Shown: one piece after another, positions 1 to 6,018 of the stretch
How the letters are laid out: each line of letters starts with the position of its first letter
How positions within the stretch are numbered: position 1 is the stretch's first letter
From: Chloroflexota bacterium
Lineage (GTDB): Bacteria > Chloroflexota > Dehalococcoidia > SM23-28-2 > RBG-16-64-32
NCBI GenBank assembly: GCA_022563285.1
Contig: JADFNQ010000053.1
Span: 1 to 8,027, forward strand
DNA length: 8,027 bases
Direction of reading: 5' to 3'
The notes under the pieces: generated by a model
Databases searched by the model: none
What the model saw: the letters and a program-made list of their open reading frames with translations, nothing else
Told to the model about the DNA's origin: nothing
Position numbers and translations under genes: made by a program

Positions 1-825
1 GCCCTAATCGACCCCTTCGACGGCAGGTCAGACCTGGATGCCGGGCTCCTCCGCGTCCTGCACGATGGCAGCTTCAGGGACGACGCCACTCGCATCCTCC
101 GCGGCGTCCGCTACGAATCACGGCTGGGCTTCCGGTTCGAGCCGCAGACCCTGCGCCTGCTCCGGCGGGATGTACGGTACCTGGGGACGATCAGCGGGCC
201 CAGGATCCGCGAAGAGCTGGCGCGCACCCTCCGCGAGCCGGAGCCGGAGCGCATCCTCCTACGCCTGCAAGAGCTGGCCGCGCTCAGCGCCATCCACCCC
301 ACCCTCACCTTCGACAGCGGCCGCGCGGAGGCGTTCGACGCGCTGAGGGGGATGCGGGCTGAGCCCTCCCCGACCGCGTACCTCACCCTGCTCGCCTGGG
401 ACCTCTCGCGGGAAGAGGCTGCGGCCCTCGCCGCCCGCCTCGCCCTCAACAGGCGGGAGACGGACGCAGTGCGGGCGGTCTCGAAGGTGCGGGCGCTGGA
501 GCGCGCCCTCTCGGAGGAGATCAGGCCCAGCCGGGTCGTGGCCCTGCTCTCGCCTTTCCCGACGGCGGCGGTGTGGGCCCTCGCCGCGGCAGGCGGAGGA
601 CCCGCACGCGGGCAGGCTTGGCGTTATCTCCGCCGCTGGCGCTACGTCAAGCCGGCCCTGGACGGCCACGCCCTGCTCGCTCTCGGCGCGCAGCCGGGGC
701 CAGGGTTAGGCGAACTGTTGCGCCGCCTGAAAGCTGCTAAGCTGGACGGAGAAGTGCGTTCCCGCCAGGATGAAGAGAGGATGGCCCGCGACCTGCTCCA
801 CTCGGGCGCGGGGACACCCAGTTGA
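1..825 (+). CDS. tRNA nucleotidyltransferase (CCA-adding enzyme / poly(A) polymerase family), C-terminal part
   Basis: This frame is open from the first base of the window, so the 5' end of the gene is missing; 274 residues remain. Residues 4-12 read DPFDGRSDL, which fits class II nucleotidyltransferase motif C (DxxxGxxDL). Residues 27-31 read DDATR, the motif D (E/DDxxR) whose Asp and Arg act as the protein template that selects CTP or ATP, followed by ILRGVR and RLGF as in this family. The last 30 residues (LDGEVRSRQDEERM) also look like the usual end of bacterial family members. The head domain with the GG and DxD metal-binding motifs lies outside the window, so CCA-adding, A-adding and poly(A) polymerase activities cannot be told apart. 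The expected role is building or repairing the 3' CCA end of tRNA in the cytoplasm. The stop codon shares a base with the next start codon, so the two genes are probably co-transcribed. Confidence 0.9.
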   Translation, partial: ALIDPFDGRSDLDAGLLRVLHDGSFRDDATRILRGVRYESRLGFRFEPQTLRLLRRDVRYLGTISGPRIREELARTLREPEPERILLRLQELAALSAIHPTLTFDSGRAEAFDALRGMRAEPSPTAYLTLLAWDLSREEAAALAARLALNRRETDAVRAVSKVRALERALSEEIRPSRVVALLSPFPTAAVWALAAAGGGPARGQAWRYLRRWRYVKPALDGHALLALGAQPGPGLGELLRRLKAAKLDGEVRSRQDEERMARDLLHSGAGTPS

Positions 826-1094
826 TGACGTCCGCGGAGACCACCTGCGCCGTCTGCGGCGAGGCCGCCGAGGAGCCCAACTCCGCCCTCTGCGGGGTGT
901 GCGACCGGCGGTTCCACCTGAACCAGCGCAACGACGTCCAGGGGAAGGACTGCGGCACCGTCTGGATCGACGAGCAGTACCTATCGCTGCGCTTCGCCTG
1001 CTTCAATTGCATTCGCCCGGACGGGCGGCCGTCTGGCCGCGGGGAGGCCGCGTCCGGCTCGCAGGCAGAGCCGCCGGTAGGAAAAGGGCACTGA
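825..1094 (+). CDS. Small PHD-like zinc-finger protein, function unknown
   Basis: An 89-residue protein of a family I do not recognise. Eight possible zinc ligands lie in the first 62 residues: C8-x2-C11, C23-x2-C26, H31, C43 and C59-x2-C62. The Cys4-His-Cys3 order is that of PHD fingers, which hold two zinc ions in a cross-brace. The aromatic residue two positions before the last Cys pair (F57) and the F30-H31 pair also fit PHD fingers. It differs from the classical pattern in having H-x11-C instead of H-x2-C. Residues 65-89 are Gly/Pro/charged and look disordered. The ATG at 825 overlaps the TGA of the upstream gene (TGATG), which suggests translational coupling; a TTG at 822 is an alternative start. 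No strong Shine-Dalgarno sequence is visible. Besides a PHD-like domain it could be a zinc ribbon or treble-clef adaptor that binds protein or nucleic acid. The gene is likely real because the Cys/His pattern is so regular; the function is open. Confidence 0.72.
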   Translation: MTSAETTCAVCGEAAEEPNSALCGVCDRRFHLNQRNDVQGKDCGTVWIDEQYLSLRFACFNCIRPDGRPSGRGEAASGSQAEPPVGKGH

Positions 1095-1134
1095 TAGAAG
1101 CAGAGCGGCTACCCACGGTTCAGCCACCCCGCCC
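1095..1134. other. Convergent intergenic gap
   Basis: Forty bases separate the stop codons of two converging genes. I see no strong hairpin followed by a T run on either strand, only a 4-bp stem (GGCT/AGCC) with a long loop, so no intrinsic terminator is called. Confidence 0.5.
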
Positions 1135-2877
1135 CTAGACATCCTCCCCATGCAGCGACTCGCCCCGGTGCAGCCGCGCCGCGATATCGAACGTCTGGCC
1201 CGTCGCCCTCACCGTGGGATAGTGCGCCGTCAGGAACCGCGCCACCCCAATCAGGATGAGGTCGCCTGCAGGCCGGCCCGCGAACTGGCGGTACTGCTTT
1301 AGTCCCGCCTCGTAGATCTGGAACTGGTGGAACCCGGAGTCCTCCCGCAGCAGGGCGTGCCCCAACGTCCTCACCACATCGTCACGCTTGCCGCCCGCCA
1401 GCGCGTCGGCGACAAGCTGGGCGGTCTCATCGACCCGGCCCTGCCCGTCGAACGAGGCCAGAATCTCCTCCCATCCCGGCATATCCCCGGATGGCGTGGG
1501 GGCCGGTTGCTTGGGGACGTTCAGGAACCGCTCCAAGTAGACCGACATCGCCCCATCGAATATGCCCCGTGCCAGCAGCTTCGACGGCGCCCGGCGCATC
1601 GCCTGGTCTACCGCGTTCGCATAGGTGAACGTGTGGTGTACCGTGTCCCAGTCCGCAAACTCGTTCGACACGTGGAAATGCACCGGCCTGCGGGCGGCGG
1701 CGTACGCCACCGAGGCCGAGAGCTCGGTCAGCGGCACCCCTTGCCGCACCACGTCCCGCATCACCGCCAGCGTCTCCCTCGGCTCCGCGTCCAGGATCGT
1801 CTGCGCCACCTCCTCGTGCCCGTCCCAGCCCTTGAGCGCGCCGCCGCCCTCGTCGATCGCGGCGTCCAGCTCCTCATACACCTCCCACAGCAACGTCGCC
1901 AGGTCCACCGGATGACGCCAGCTCGAAGTCTCTTCCATCCGCTGGGCCCACACCATGTTGGGGATGAGCGAGGGTAACACCTCCTCCGCATTCTCCCAGC
2001 CGATACTGTCCAGGAGTTCGAACGCCTTGTTGGCGAAGTCCAGGGAGTGCCCCACGTCCAGGAACAGGTGGTCCGTGCAAGCGGCGAATATCATGTCCGC
2101 CACCGCCTTCGGCGGTAAGCCTATTCGAATGGCCGTGCGAAGGGTGCGCTCCGCCGCATCCTCCGCCCGCACCTCGATGAAACGCCGGAACCAATCCACG
2201 TAGCGTTCCGGGCGCGTCTCCCCGGTCTCCAGGGGCTCAAGATCGAAGTTCGGCGGCTGGCCGGCGGTTGAGCGCGCCACGTGCACCAGCCCGTGGTACA
2301 GCGCCAGCGGCCTGTCCCCCTTGTCCAGGGACGGCAGCACGTTGGCCATCGCCGTGATGATCGAGAGGCCGGTGCCCCAGCCGGCCGCGCGGTTGCGGAC
2401 GCCGAAAAGCGCCGCCTTTCGCAGGATATCGGTCGTCTCGCCCAGCTCGTCCAACCCGATGACGCTCTTGGCCAGCACCAGCCGGATGTCATGCTCCAGC
2501 CCCTCGTCCAGCTTCCGCAGCCAGTGCGCACGCCGCTCCTCCTCAATCGGCCGCGGGTCCAGCCAGACGGTGCCGTCCCGCACCTCCACGTAGAAGGAGG
2601 TCACGTCGTCTGCGAACGGGTCGAACGTGCAGCCGCCGGCCAGGTCAAACTTCGCGTGGTGCCAGTGGCAGGTGAGGATGCCATCCTTCACGGTGCCGCG
2701 GTGCAGGGGAAACCCCATATGAGGACAGCGGTTGTCCACCGCGTACGCCTTCCCCTGATCGATGAACACGGCGATGATCCGCCCCTCAGCCGAAACGACC
2801 CTGACCCGGTCTCTCTCCAGCTCCCCCAGCGAACAGACCTTGACCTTCGCGTCCCGTGCTGCCTGAACCGTCGTCAT
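1135..2877 (-). CDS. Rieske [2Fe-2S] protein with a large C-terminal helical domain of unknown function
   Basis: A 580-residue protein. Residues ~11-107 form a Rieske domain of the ferredoxin/NirD type: box 1 is C51-P-H53, box 2 is C70-H-W-H73, and 16 residues separate H53 from C70. These two Cys and two His would bind one [2Fe-2S] cluster for electron transfer. Residues ~110-580 form a mostly helical domain without TM segments. It has clustered His and acidic residues: YHGLVH (H195, H199), a TDHLFLDVGH stretch, VHFHVSNEF and DWDTVHH. These could bind a second metal or cofactor. The later part faintly recalls questin-oxidase-like proteins, a weak impression only. The protein is probably a cytoplasmic oxidoreductase or oxygenase of unknown substrate. 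It does not look like a ring-hydroxylating dioxygenase alpha subunit because I see no clear 2-His-1-Asp facial triad of that family. I chose the ATG at 2877 because Rieske homology begins soon after it and AGAGG lies just upstream. An ATG at 2964 would add 29 low-complexity residues over likely regulatory DNA. Last gene of the - strand run. Confidence 0.85.
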   Translation of the reverse strand: MTTVQAARDAKVKVCSLGELERDRVRVVSAEGRIIAVFIDQGKAYAVDNRCPHMGFPLHRGTVKDGILTCHWHHAKFDLAGGCTFDPFADDVTSFYVEVRDGTVWLDPRPIEEERRAHWLRKLDEGLEHDIRLVLAKSVIGLDELGETTDILRKAALFGVRNRAAGWGTGLSIITAMANVLPSLDKGDRPLALYHGLVHVARSTAGQPPNFDLEPLETGETRPERYVDWFRRFIEVRAEDAAERTLRTAIRIGLPPKAVADMIFAACTDHLFLDVGHSLDFANKAFELLDSIGWENAEEVLPSLIPNMVWAQRMEETSSWRHPVDLATLLWEVYEELDAAIDEGGGALKGWDGHEEVAQTILDAEPRETLAVMRDVVRQGVPLTELSASVAYAAARRPVHFHVSNEFADWDTVHHTFTYANAVDQAMRRAPSKLLARGIFDGAMSVYLERFLNVPKQPAPTPSGDMPGWEEILASFDGQGRVDETAQLVADALAGGKRDDVVRTLGHALLREDSGFHQFQIYEAGLKQYRQFAGRPAGDLILIGVARFLTAHYPTVRATGQTFDIAARLHRGESLHGEDV

Positions 2878-2896
2878 CGCCTCTACCCGCTTTCTA

Positions 2897-2919
2897 GGAG
2901 CCTGGCTTGGTGAGGCTCC
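2897..2919 (-). promoter_or_regulatory. Inverted repeat in the Rieske gene leader
   Basis: Seven-base arms GGAGCCT and AGGCTCC flank a 9-base loop, ending about 20 bases before the chosen start codon at 2877. If transcription begins near 2968, this hairpin would sit in the 5' untranslated region next to the ribosome binding site and could affect translation. It could also be chance in GC-rich DNA. Confidence 0.3.
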
Positions 2920-2974
2920 GATGGGAGATCCGCTTCCCGTTAGCGCAGCGGGAAAGCCGTGCATCCTTATAGAG

Positions 2975-2983
2975 ACCCTATCA
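2975..2983 (-). promoter_or_regulatory. Candidate extended -10 promoter element for the Rieske gene
   Basis: On the - strand this reads TGATAGGGT: a TGn extension followed by TAGGGT, which keeps the most conserved -10 positions (first T, second A, last T). It predicts a start near 2968, placing the CRP-like site at 3002-3017 exactly at -41.5, the class II activator position, where a good -35 box is not needed. I see no convincing -35 box. A second candidate, TATAAG at 2966-2971, would put the site near -50, which fits less well. Confidence 0.35.
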
Positions 2984-3001
2984 GGGAGCTCAGGACGAGA
3001 C

Positions 3002-3017
3002 AGTGATCTGCGTCACA
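3002..3017 (-). promoter_or_regulatory. CRP/FNR-family operator-like site, promoter-proximal
   Basis: The - strand reads TGTGACGCAGATCACT, which matches TGTGA-N6-TCACA at 9 of 10 defined positions. The inner GTGA/TCAC arms are perfectly symmetrical. The site lies upstream of the Rieske gene and directly downstream of a nucleotide cyclase gene. It resembles the cAMP receptor protein box more than the FNR box (TTGAT-N4-ATCAA). The regulator gene is not in this window. Confidence 0.45.
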
Positions 3018-3023
3018 GTCACC

Positions 3024-3059
3024 GCCCGGAGCCGGGCAGATTTCCCGGCCCCCCGGCCG
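3024..3059. repeat. Two adjacent GC-rich hairpins between the two operator-like sites
   Basis: The first is GCCCGG-AG-CCGGGC at 3024-3037 and the second is CGGCC-CCCC-GGCCG at 3046-3059. Neither is followed by a T run on either strand, so they are not standard intrinsic terminators. They could still slow or end transcription coming from the upstream cyclase gene, or simply reflect high GC content. Confidence 0.3.
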
Positions 3060-3106
3060 AGGCAACCCCCACCGTGTCCCTTTCCACCCTCTCCACCAGA
3101 CAGACC

Positions 3107-3122
3107 TATGATTCACATCACA
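3107..3122 (-). promoter_or_regulatory. CRP/FNR-family operator-like site, promoter-distal
   Basis: The - strand reads TGTGATGTGAATCATA, which has a perfect TGTGA half and TCATA in place of TCACA (9 of 10). Its centre (3114.5) is 105 bp from that of the proximal site (3009.5), ten turns of B-DNA at 10.5 bp per turn, so both sites face the same side of the helix. It starts 14 bases beyond the stop codon of the cyclase gene. It also contains TGAT-N4-ATCA, so an FNR-like protein is possible. Confidence 0.38.
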
Positions 3123-3135
3123 CCCGCGAGGGTTA

Positions 3136-4032
3136 TCAGCGACGTGACTTTCGCGCCAGCACTTCGTAGAGCATGTGCTCCCCCTCCTTACCCCGCAGCT
3201 CACAGGCGAACTCATGCCCGAACTTGAACTCGCCTTCGACAAGCTCGCGGACTCCGTCAGTCACCAGTAGCCGGACACCTTGCTCCTTTGTTGCCTCCTG
3301 GACCCGCGACGCGGTGTTCACCACGTCACCGATGCAGTTCAGCCGGCTGGCGCGATAGTAGCCGACCTCACCTACGACGGCAGGCCCGAAGGCTATACCG
3401 ATGCCGATGTGAACGTCGAACCCAAAGTGCTCGCGCGAATACCGGGAGAAGGCACGGGCGCCCTTTAGCATCTGTAGCGCGCAACGGGTGGCGTTGAACG
3501 CGGCCTTCTTGGGAGCCGTGTCTTCAAAGAACGAAACGATGCCGTCACCGAGGAATGCGATCACCTCTCCACGGTTGAAGTCTATTATCGTACCCATGCG
3601 GTCGAAGTAGCGGTTTAGCAGGTGCAGCACGTCGAACGCGAGGTGGCGTTCCGAAAAGCTCGTAAAGTCTCGGACGTCTGCAAACAGCACCGCAATATCC
3701 TGTTCCTTTGCCATCCCTTCCGGTCGCAAGTCCTCCTTGGCGAAACGCTCGCGTACGAGCAACCTGATCTTGATGTCGCCTGTTGGCCGAATGCAGCACC
3801 CTAGACGGATGTTCGGACCGAACCCGGAGGCCTCTAGCACCTCACGCTCGTTATCCGTTATCGGATTGCAGTTCTCATCGCCCTCAAGGATTTCCACTCT
3901 GCAGGTGGTACAGCGAACCATGGCACCACAAGCGTGCCTGTGATCCAGTCCGTGCCGGATAGACGCCTCAAGCACCGTCATCCCCTCCGGTGCGTCTATC
4001 ATCAGACCGCTGCCGTAGTCTATACGAGGCAT
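3136..4032 (-). CDS. Ferredoxin [2Fe-2S]-class III adenylate/guanylate cyclase fusion
   Basis: A 298-residue soluble protein. Residues 1-95 form a ferredoxin-like domain with C35-x5-C41-x2-C44 and C79 (in RLGC) as [2Fe-2S] ligands, the adrenodoxin-type spacing. Residues ~110-298 form a class III nucleotide cyclase domain. It keeps both metal-binding Asp residues (D119 in FADVRDFT and D163 in FLGDG) and the transition-state Asn and Arg (N239 and R243 in VNTASR). By alignment from memory, the purine-selecting positions are A159, where Lys is usual, and N232, where Asp or Thr is usual, so ATP versus GTP specificity is uncertain. The likely role is making a cyclic nucleotide under control of the cluster's redox state or integrity. 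The start codon at 4032 has GGAG six bases upstream on the - strand. It lies 43 bases after the peptidase gene and just upstream of two CRP-like sites. The architecture is known in bacteria; the target regulon here is inferred. Confidence 0.9.
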   Translation of the reverse strand: MPRIDYGSGLMIDAPEGMTVLEASIRHGLDHRHACGAMVRCTTCRVEILEGDENCNPITDNEREVLEASGFGPNIRLGCCIRPTGDIKIRLLVRERFAKEDLRPEGMAKEQDIAVLFADVRDFTSFSERHLAFDVLHLLNRYFDRMGTIIDFNRGEVIAFLGDGIVSFFEDTAPKKAAFNATRCALQMLKGARAFSRYSREHFGFDVHIGIGIAFGPAVVGEVGYYRASRLNCIGDVVNTASRVQEATKEQGVRLLVTDGVRELVEGEFKFGHEFACELRGKEGEHMLYEVLARKSRR

Positions 4033-4074
4033 CGGTGGCTCCGCCCTCCCCGGTCCGTTCGACCCGCCGGCGGC

Positions 4075-4080
4075 ATTATA
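4075..4080 (-). promoter_or_regulatory. Perfect TATAAT -10-like hexamer ahead of the cyclase gene
   Basis: The - strand reads TATAAT across the last codon and stop of the peptidase gene. It would start transcription near 4068, about 36 bases before the cyclase start codon. No -35 box is recognisable at 16-18 bp and there is no TGn extension, so this may be chance, although a perfect hexamer is rare in DNA this rich in GC. Confidence 0.28.
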
Positions 4081-5446
4081 CTGCGAACCGCCCCAGCAGC
4101 GCCGCTATCGCCTTCGTCCCGTTGCGGAAGTCCTCCACGCGAATGTTCTCGTCCGGGGCGTGGATGTGCGCCTCCGGATAGCCTATGCCGATGTCCGCCG
4201 TGGGCAGCCCCAGCGTGTTCACGAACGGGTATAGCGGCCCCGTCCCCGCCATCGTTGGCACGATGAGCGGCTCCTGCCCGTAGGTGTCCACCACCGCCCG
4301 CCGCACCACCTGCACGAACGGGTCGCTCACCGGCGTCCGCGCCGGCCGCTCGCCGCTGAGCAGACGCAGCGTTATGTCGCTGAAGCCGTGCGAGTCCAGG
4401 TGCCGGCGCAGCTTGGCGAAGATGTCCTCCGGGTCCTGGTCCGGCACCAGCCGGAAGTCCATCTTCGCCATCGCCCTCGCCGGCAGCACCGTCTTCGGCC
4501 CCTCGCCCTCGTAGCCCGACGTCAGCCCGTCTATCGTCGCCGTCGGCTCGAACAGGTGGCGCAGCCGGTACTCCACGCCGCGCACGCCGGTCAGCGCCCC
4601 CTCCACTCCGTACGACTTCAGCGTCTCCGCCTCCTCCGCGGGCATCGCCTCCACCGCCGCCCGCTCCTCCGCCGTGGCCGGCCGCACGGCGTCGTAGAAC
4701 CCCTCGATCAGCACCCTCTCATCGGGCCCCTTTATCGACCCTAGCGCCCAGGCCAACCGCCAGGCCGCATTCGGGAGCACCGTGCCGTAGGAGGAGTGGG
4801 CGTCGCGGTTCACCGTGTTCGACTCCAGCTCCAGGTAGAGGAGGCCCTTGACCCCCAGCGTGACCTGAGGTACGCCCTCCCAGGTGACGCCGCCGCCCTC
4901 CCACACGCAGGCGTCGGCAGCCAGCAGCTCCCGCCTCCCCTCCACGAACTCTTCCATCTGCGGGCTACCGATCTCCTCGTCCCCTTCGATGCAGAACTTG
5001 ACGACGCAGGGCAGCTCCCCGCGAACCGACTTCCAGGCCCGCAGGGCGGCCAGCCGGGCGGCGATGTTCCCCTTGTTGTCGGAGACGCCTCGGCCGTACA
5101 GCTTGCCGTCCCGAAGCGTCGGCTGGAACGGCGGCGACGACCACAGCTCCAGCGGCTCCGGCGGCTGCACGTCGTAATGGTCGTAGAAGAGCAGCGTTCG
5201 TGACGAGAGGCCGCGCTGCTCCGCGTACACGACGGGGTGGCCCGCCGGCCCTTCGGCTCCGCTCAGGGCAGGCTTGGGGAGGACCCGCGCCTCGAAACCG
5301 AGATCACGCAGGAGGCCCGACACATGCTCCGCCGTCTCCTCGATCATGATGTTCTGGGCGCTCACGCTGGGCAGCTTGCACAGCTCCATCAACTGAGCGA
5401 TAGAGTCGTTCAGGTGGTCATCGATGTAGCGGAAGATGTCGTCCAT
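4076..5446 (-). CDS. M20 family metallopeptidase (dipeptidase / ArgE-DapE-like)
   Basis: A 456-residue protein of normal length for M20 dipeptidases, with no signal peptide. Metal-binding and catalytic residues of a two-zinc aminoacylase/peptidase are in order: H90 and D92 in YDHYDVQPP, D123 in GRGVSDNKG, the E157-E158 pair in GDEEIG, D178, and H429 in AHIHAPDEN. H217 in DAHSSYGT marks the inserted dimerisation domain (about 200-320). It probably hydrolyses dipeptides or N-acyl amino acids in the cytoplasm; exact substrate cannot be read from sequence, and it resembles the Cys-Gly dipeptidase/carnosinase branch more than true DapE. AGGGG lies four bases before the ATG at 5446. Residues ~58-67 (PKPALSGAEG) appear to be encoded by a dispersed repeat inserted in frame, in a surface region before the first zinc motif. 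It follows the GNAT gene by 32 bases and precedes the cyclase gene. Confidence 0.92.
   Translation of the reverse strand: MDDIFRYIDDHLNDSIAQLMELCKLPSVSAQNIMIEETAEHVSGLLRDLGFEARVLPKPALSGAEGPAGHPVVYAEQRGLSSRTLLFYDHYDVQPPEPLELWSSPPFQPTLRDGKLYGRGVSDNKGNIAARLAALRAWKSVRGELPCVVKFCIEGDEEIGSPQMEEFVEGRRELLAADACVWEGGGVTWEGVPQVTLGVKGLLYLELESNTVNRDAHSSYGTVLPNAAWRLAWALGSIKGPDERVLIEGFYDAVRPATAEERAAVEAMPAEEAETLKSYGVEGALTGVRGVEYRLRHLFEPTATIDGLTSGYEGEGPKTVLPARAMAKMDFRLVPDQDPEDIFAKLRRHLDSHGFSDITLRLLSGERPARTPVSDPFVQVVRRAVVDTYGQEPLIVPTMAGTGPLYPFVNTLGLPTADIGIGYPEAHIHAPDENIRVEDFRNGTKAIAALLGRFAV
5249..5273. repeat. Short dispersed-repeat relic within the M20 peptidase gene
   Basis: The segment begins CCCTTCGGCTCCGCTCAGGG and runs into CAGGC. 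It resembles the small CCTTCGAC/GGC...GCTCAGG elements I recall as abundant in some Chloroflexota and other environmental genomes, whose translated traces read like LSGAEGP. Its ends CCCT/AGGG are complementary, giving an imperfect palindrome. Only one copy is seen here, so its repetitive nature rests on recalled resemblance. Confidence 0.45.
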
Positions 5447-5467
5447 GTAACCCCTTGACCCCCCAAG

Positions 5468-5491
5468 AACCTACAAACCTATGAACCTACC
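5468..5491. repeat. Three tandem copies of an 8-base unit (AACCTAnn)
   Basis: AACCTACA, AACCTATG and AACCTACC follow each other directly. They span the gap after the GNAT stop codon (5479-5481) and its final codons, so one copy provides the stop codon. No function is evident; slippage-type expansion is likely. Confidence 0.55.
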
Positions 5492-6018
5492 TCGGGCCCC
5501 GGTTTTGGGTTCTCAGACATGCGCACCATCGCCATGATATCGCGCCCAGGGTCGCCCTTCCAAGGCAGATCGCCTGGCCGCGTAGGGCGATACCCTAACC
5601 TGAGCCAGAAATACAACCCCAGCCCATCGTCCCGGCGGACGCCCGACCAGAACCGTTGCGCCAGCCTCCGCCTGACCGCGTCACCCTCCACCAGCCGCAC
5701 CGCCTCCGACTCCAGCCCCAACCCCCGCCGCCCCGGCTCCACGGCTATGGTCTCGACTTTCAGCCAGCCGTCCTCGGGAACGCCTCGCCGGTATTCCACC
5801 ACGCCGATCGCGCTGCCGTCTTCGCGACGGATGATAACCAGGACGCCACAGTTCGCGTCCTCCAGCCGTCCCCGTAGCCCCTCAGCCCCCTCGTACCAGC
5901 CGATCGCCTCGATGTCGGCTTCGCTCAGGGGACGTAGCGCCAGGCGAGAGCCCCGATACGAAGGAGTGTCGACGCCGGCCCGCCCACGCGAGCGCGACTT
6001 ACGAGGCGGTGGCCTCAT
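5479..6018 (-). CDS. GNAT family N-acetyltransferase
   Basis: A 179-residue protein with a GCN5-related acetyltransferase fold. The N-terminal strand and helix read RLALRPLSEADIEAI (about 25-39), typical of the RimJ/RimL-like or general GNAT start. Motif A, which binds acetyl-CoA, is IAVEPGRRGLGL at 91-102; it has Gly rather than Gln/Arg at the first position of Q/RxxGxG. Motif B is near 134-145 (GLYFWLRLGYRP). The expected activity is acetyl transfer from acetyl-CoA to an unknown amine in the cytoplasm. The first ~18 residues are basic and Pro-rich and probably unstructured. The start at 6018 overlaps the helicase gene by 20 bases, which suggests a common transcript and coupled translation; GGAAG lies about 11 bases upstream. 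No other start codon exists between it and the conserved domain. The last residues are encoded by the tandem 8-base repeat. Confidence 0.82.
   Translation of the reverse strand: MRPPPRKSRSRGRAGVDTPSYRGSRLALRPLSEADIEAIGWYEGAEGLRGRLEDANCGVLVIIRREDGSAIGVVEYRRGVPEDGWLKVETIAVEPGRRGLGLESEAVRLVEGDAVRRRLAQRFWSGVRRDDGLGLYFWLRLGYRPTRPGDLPWKGDPGRDIMAMVRMSENPKPGPEVGS

Noticed and set aside
10..33. CCCCTTCGACGGCAGGTCAG looks like the dispersed repeat found in the peptidase gene
   Set aside because: It encodes DPFDGRSDL, the conserved motif C of the nucleotidyltransferase, so it is native coding sequence.
1327..1977. A 216-codon open frame on the + strand
   Set aside because: It lies entirely antisense to the Rieske protein gene, is rich in Arg/His/Pro/Val and has no motif; it is a shadow.
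3024..3059. Possible Rho-independent terminator of the cyclase gene
   Set aside because: The two GC hairpins are real, but no T run follows on either strand; they are listed only as hairpins.
3109..3120. FNR-type box TGAT-N4-ATCA as an independent site
   Set aside because: It lies within the distal CRP-like site and lacks the outer T and A of TTGAT-N4-ATCAA, so it is noted there and not called separately.
4064..4073. Perfect 10-base palindrome CCGCCGGCGG before the cyclase gene
   Set aside because: It is short, has no loop or T run, and such GC palindromes are expected by chance in this composition.
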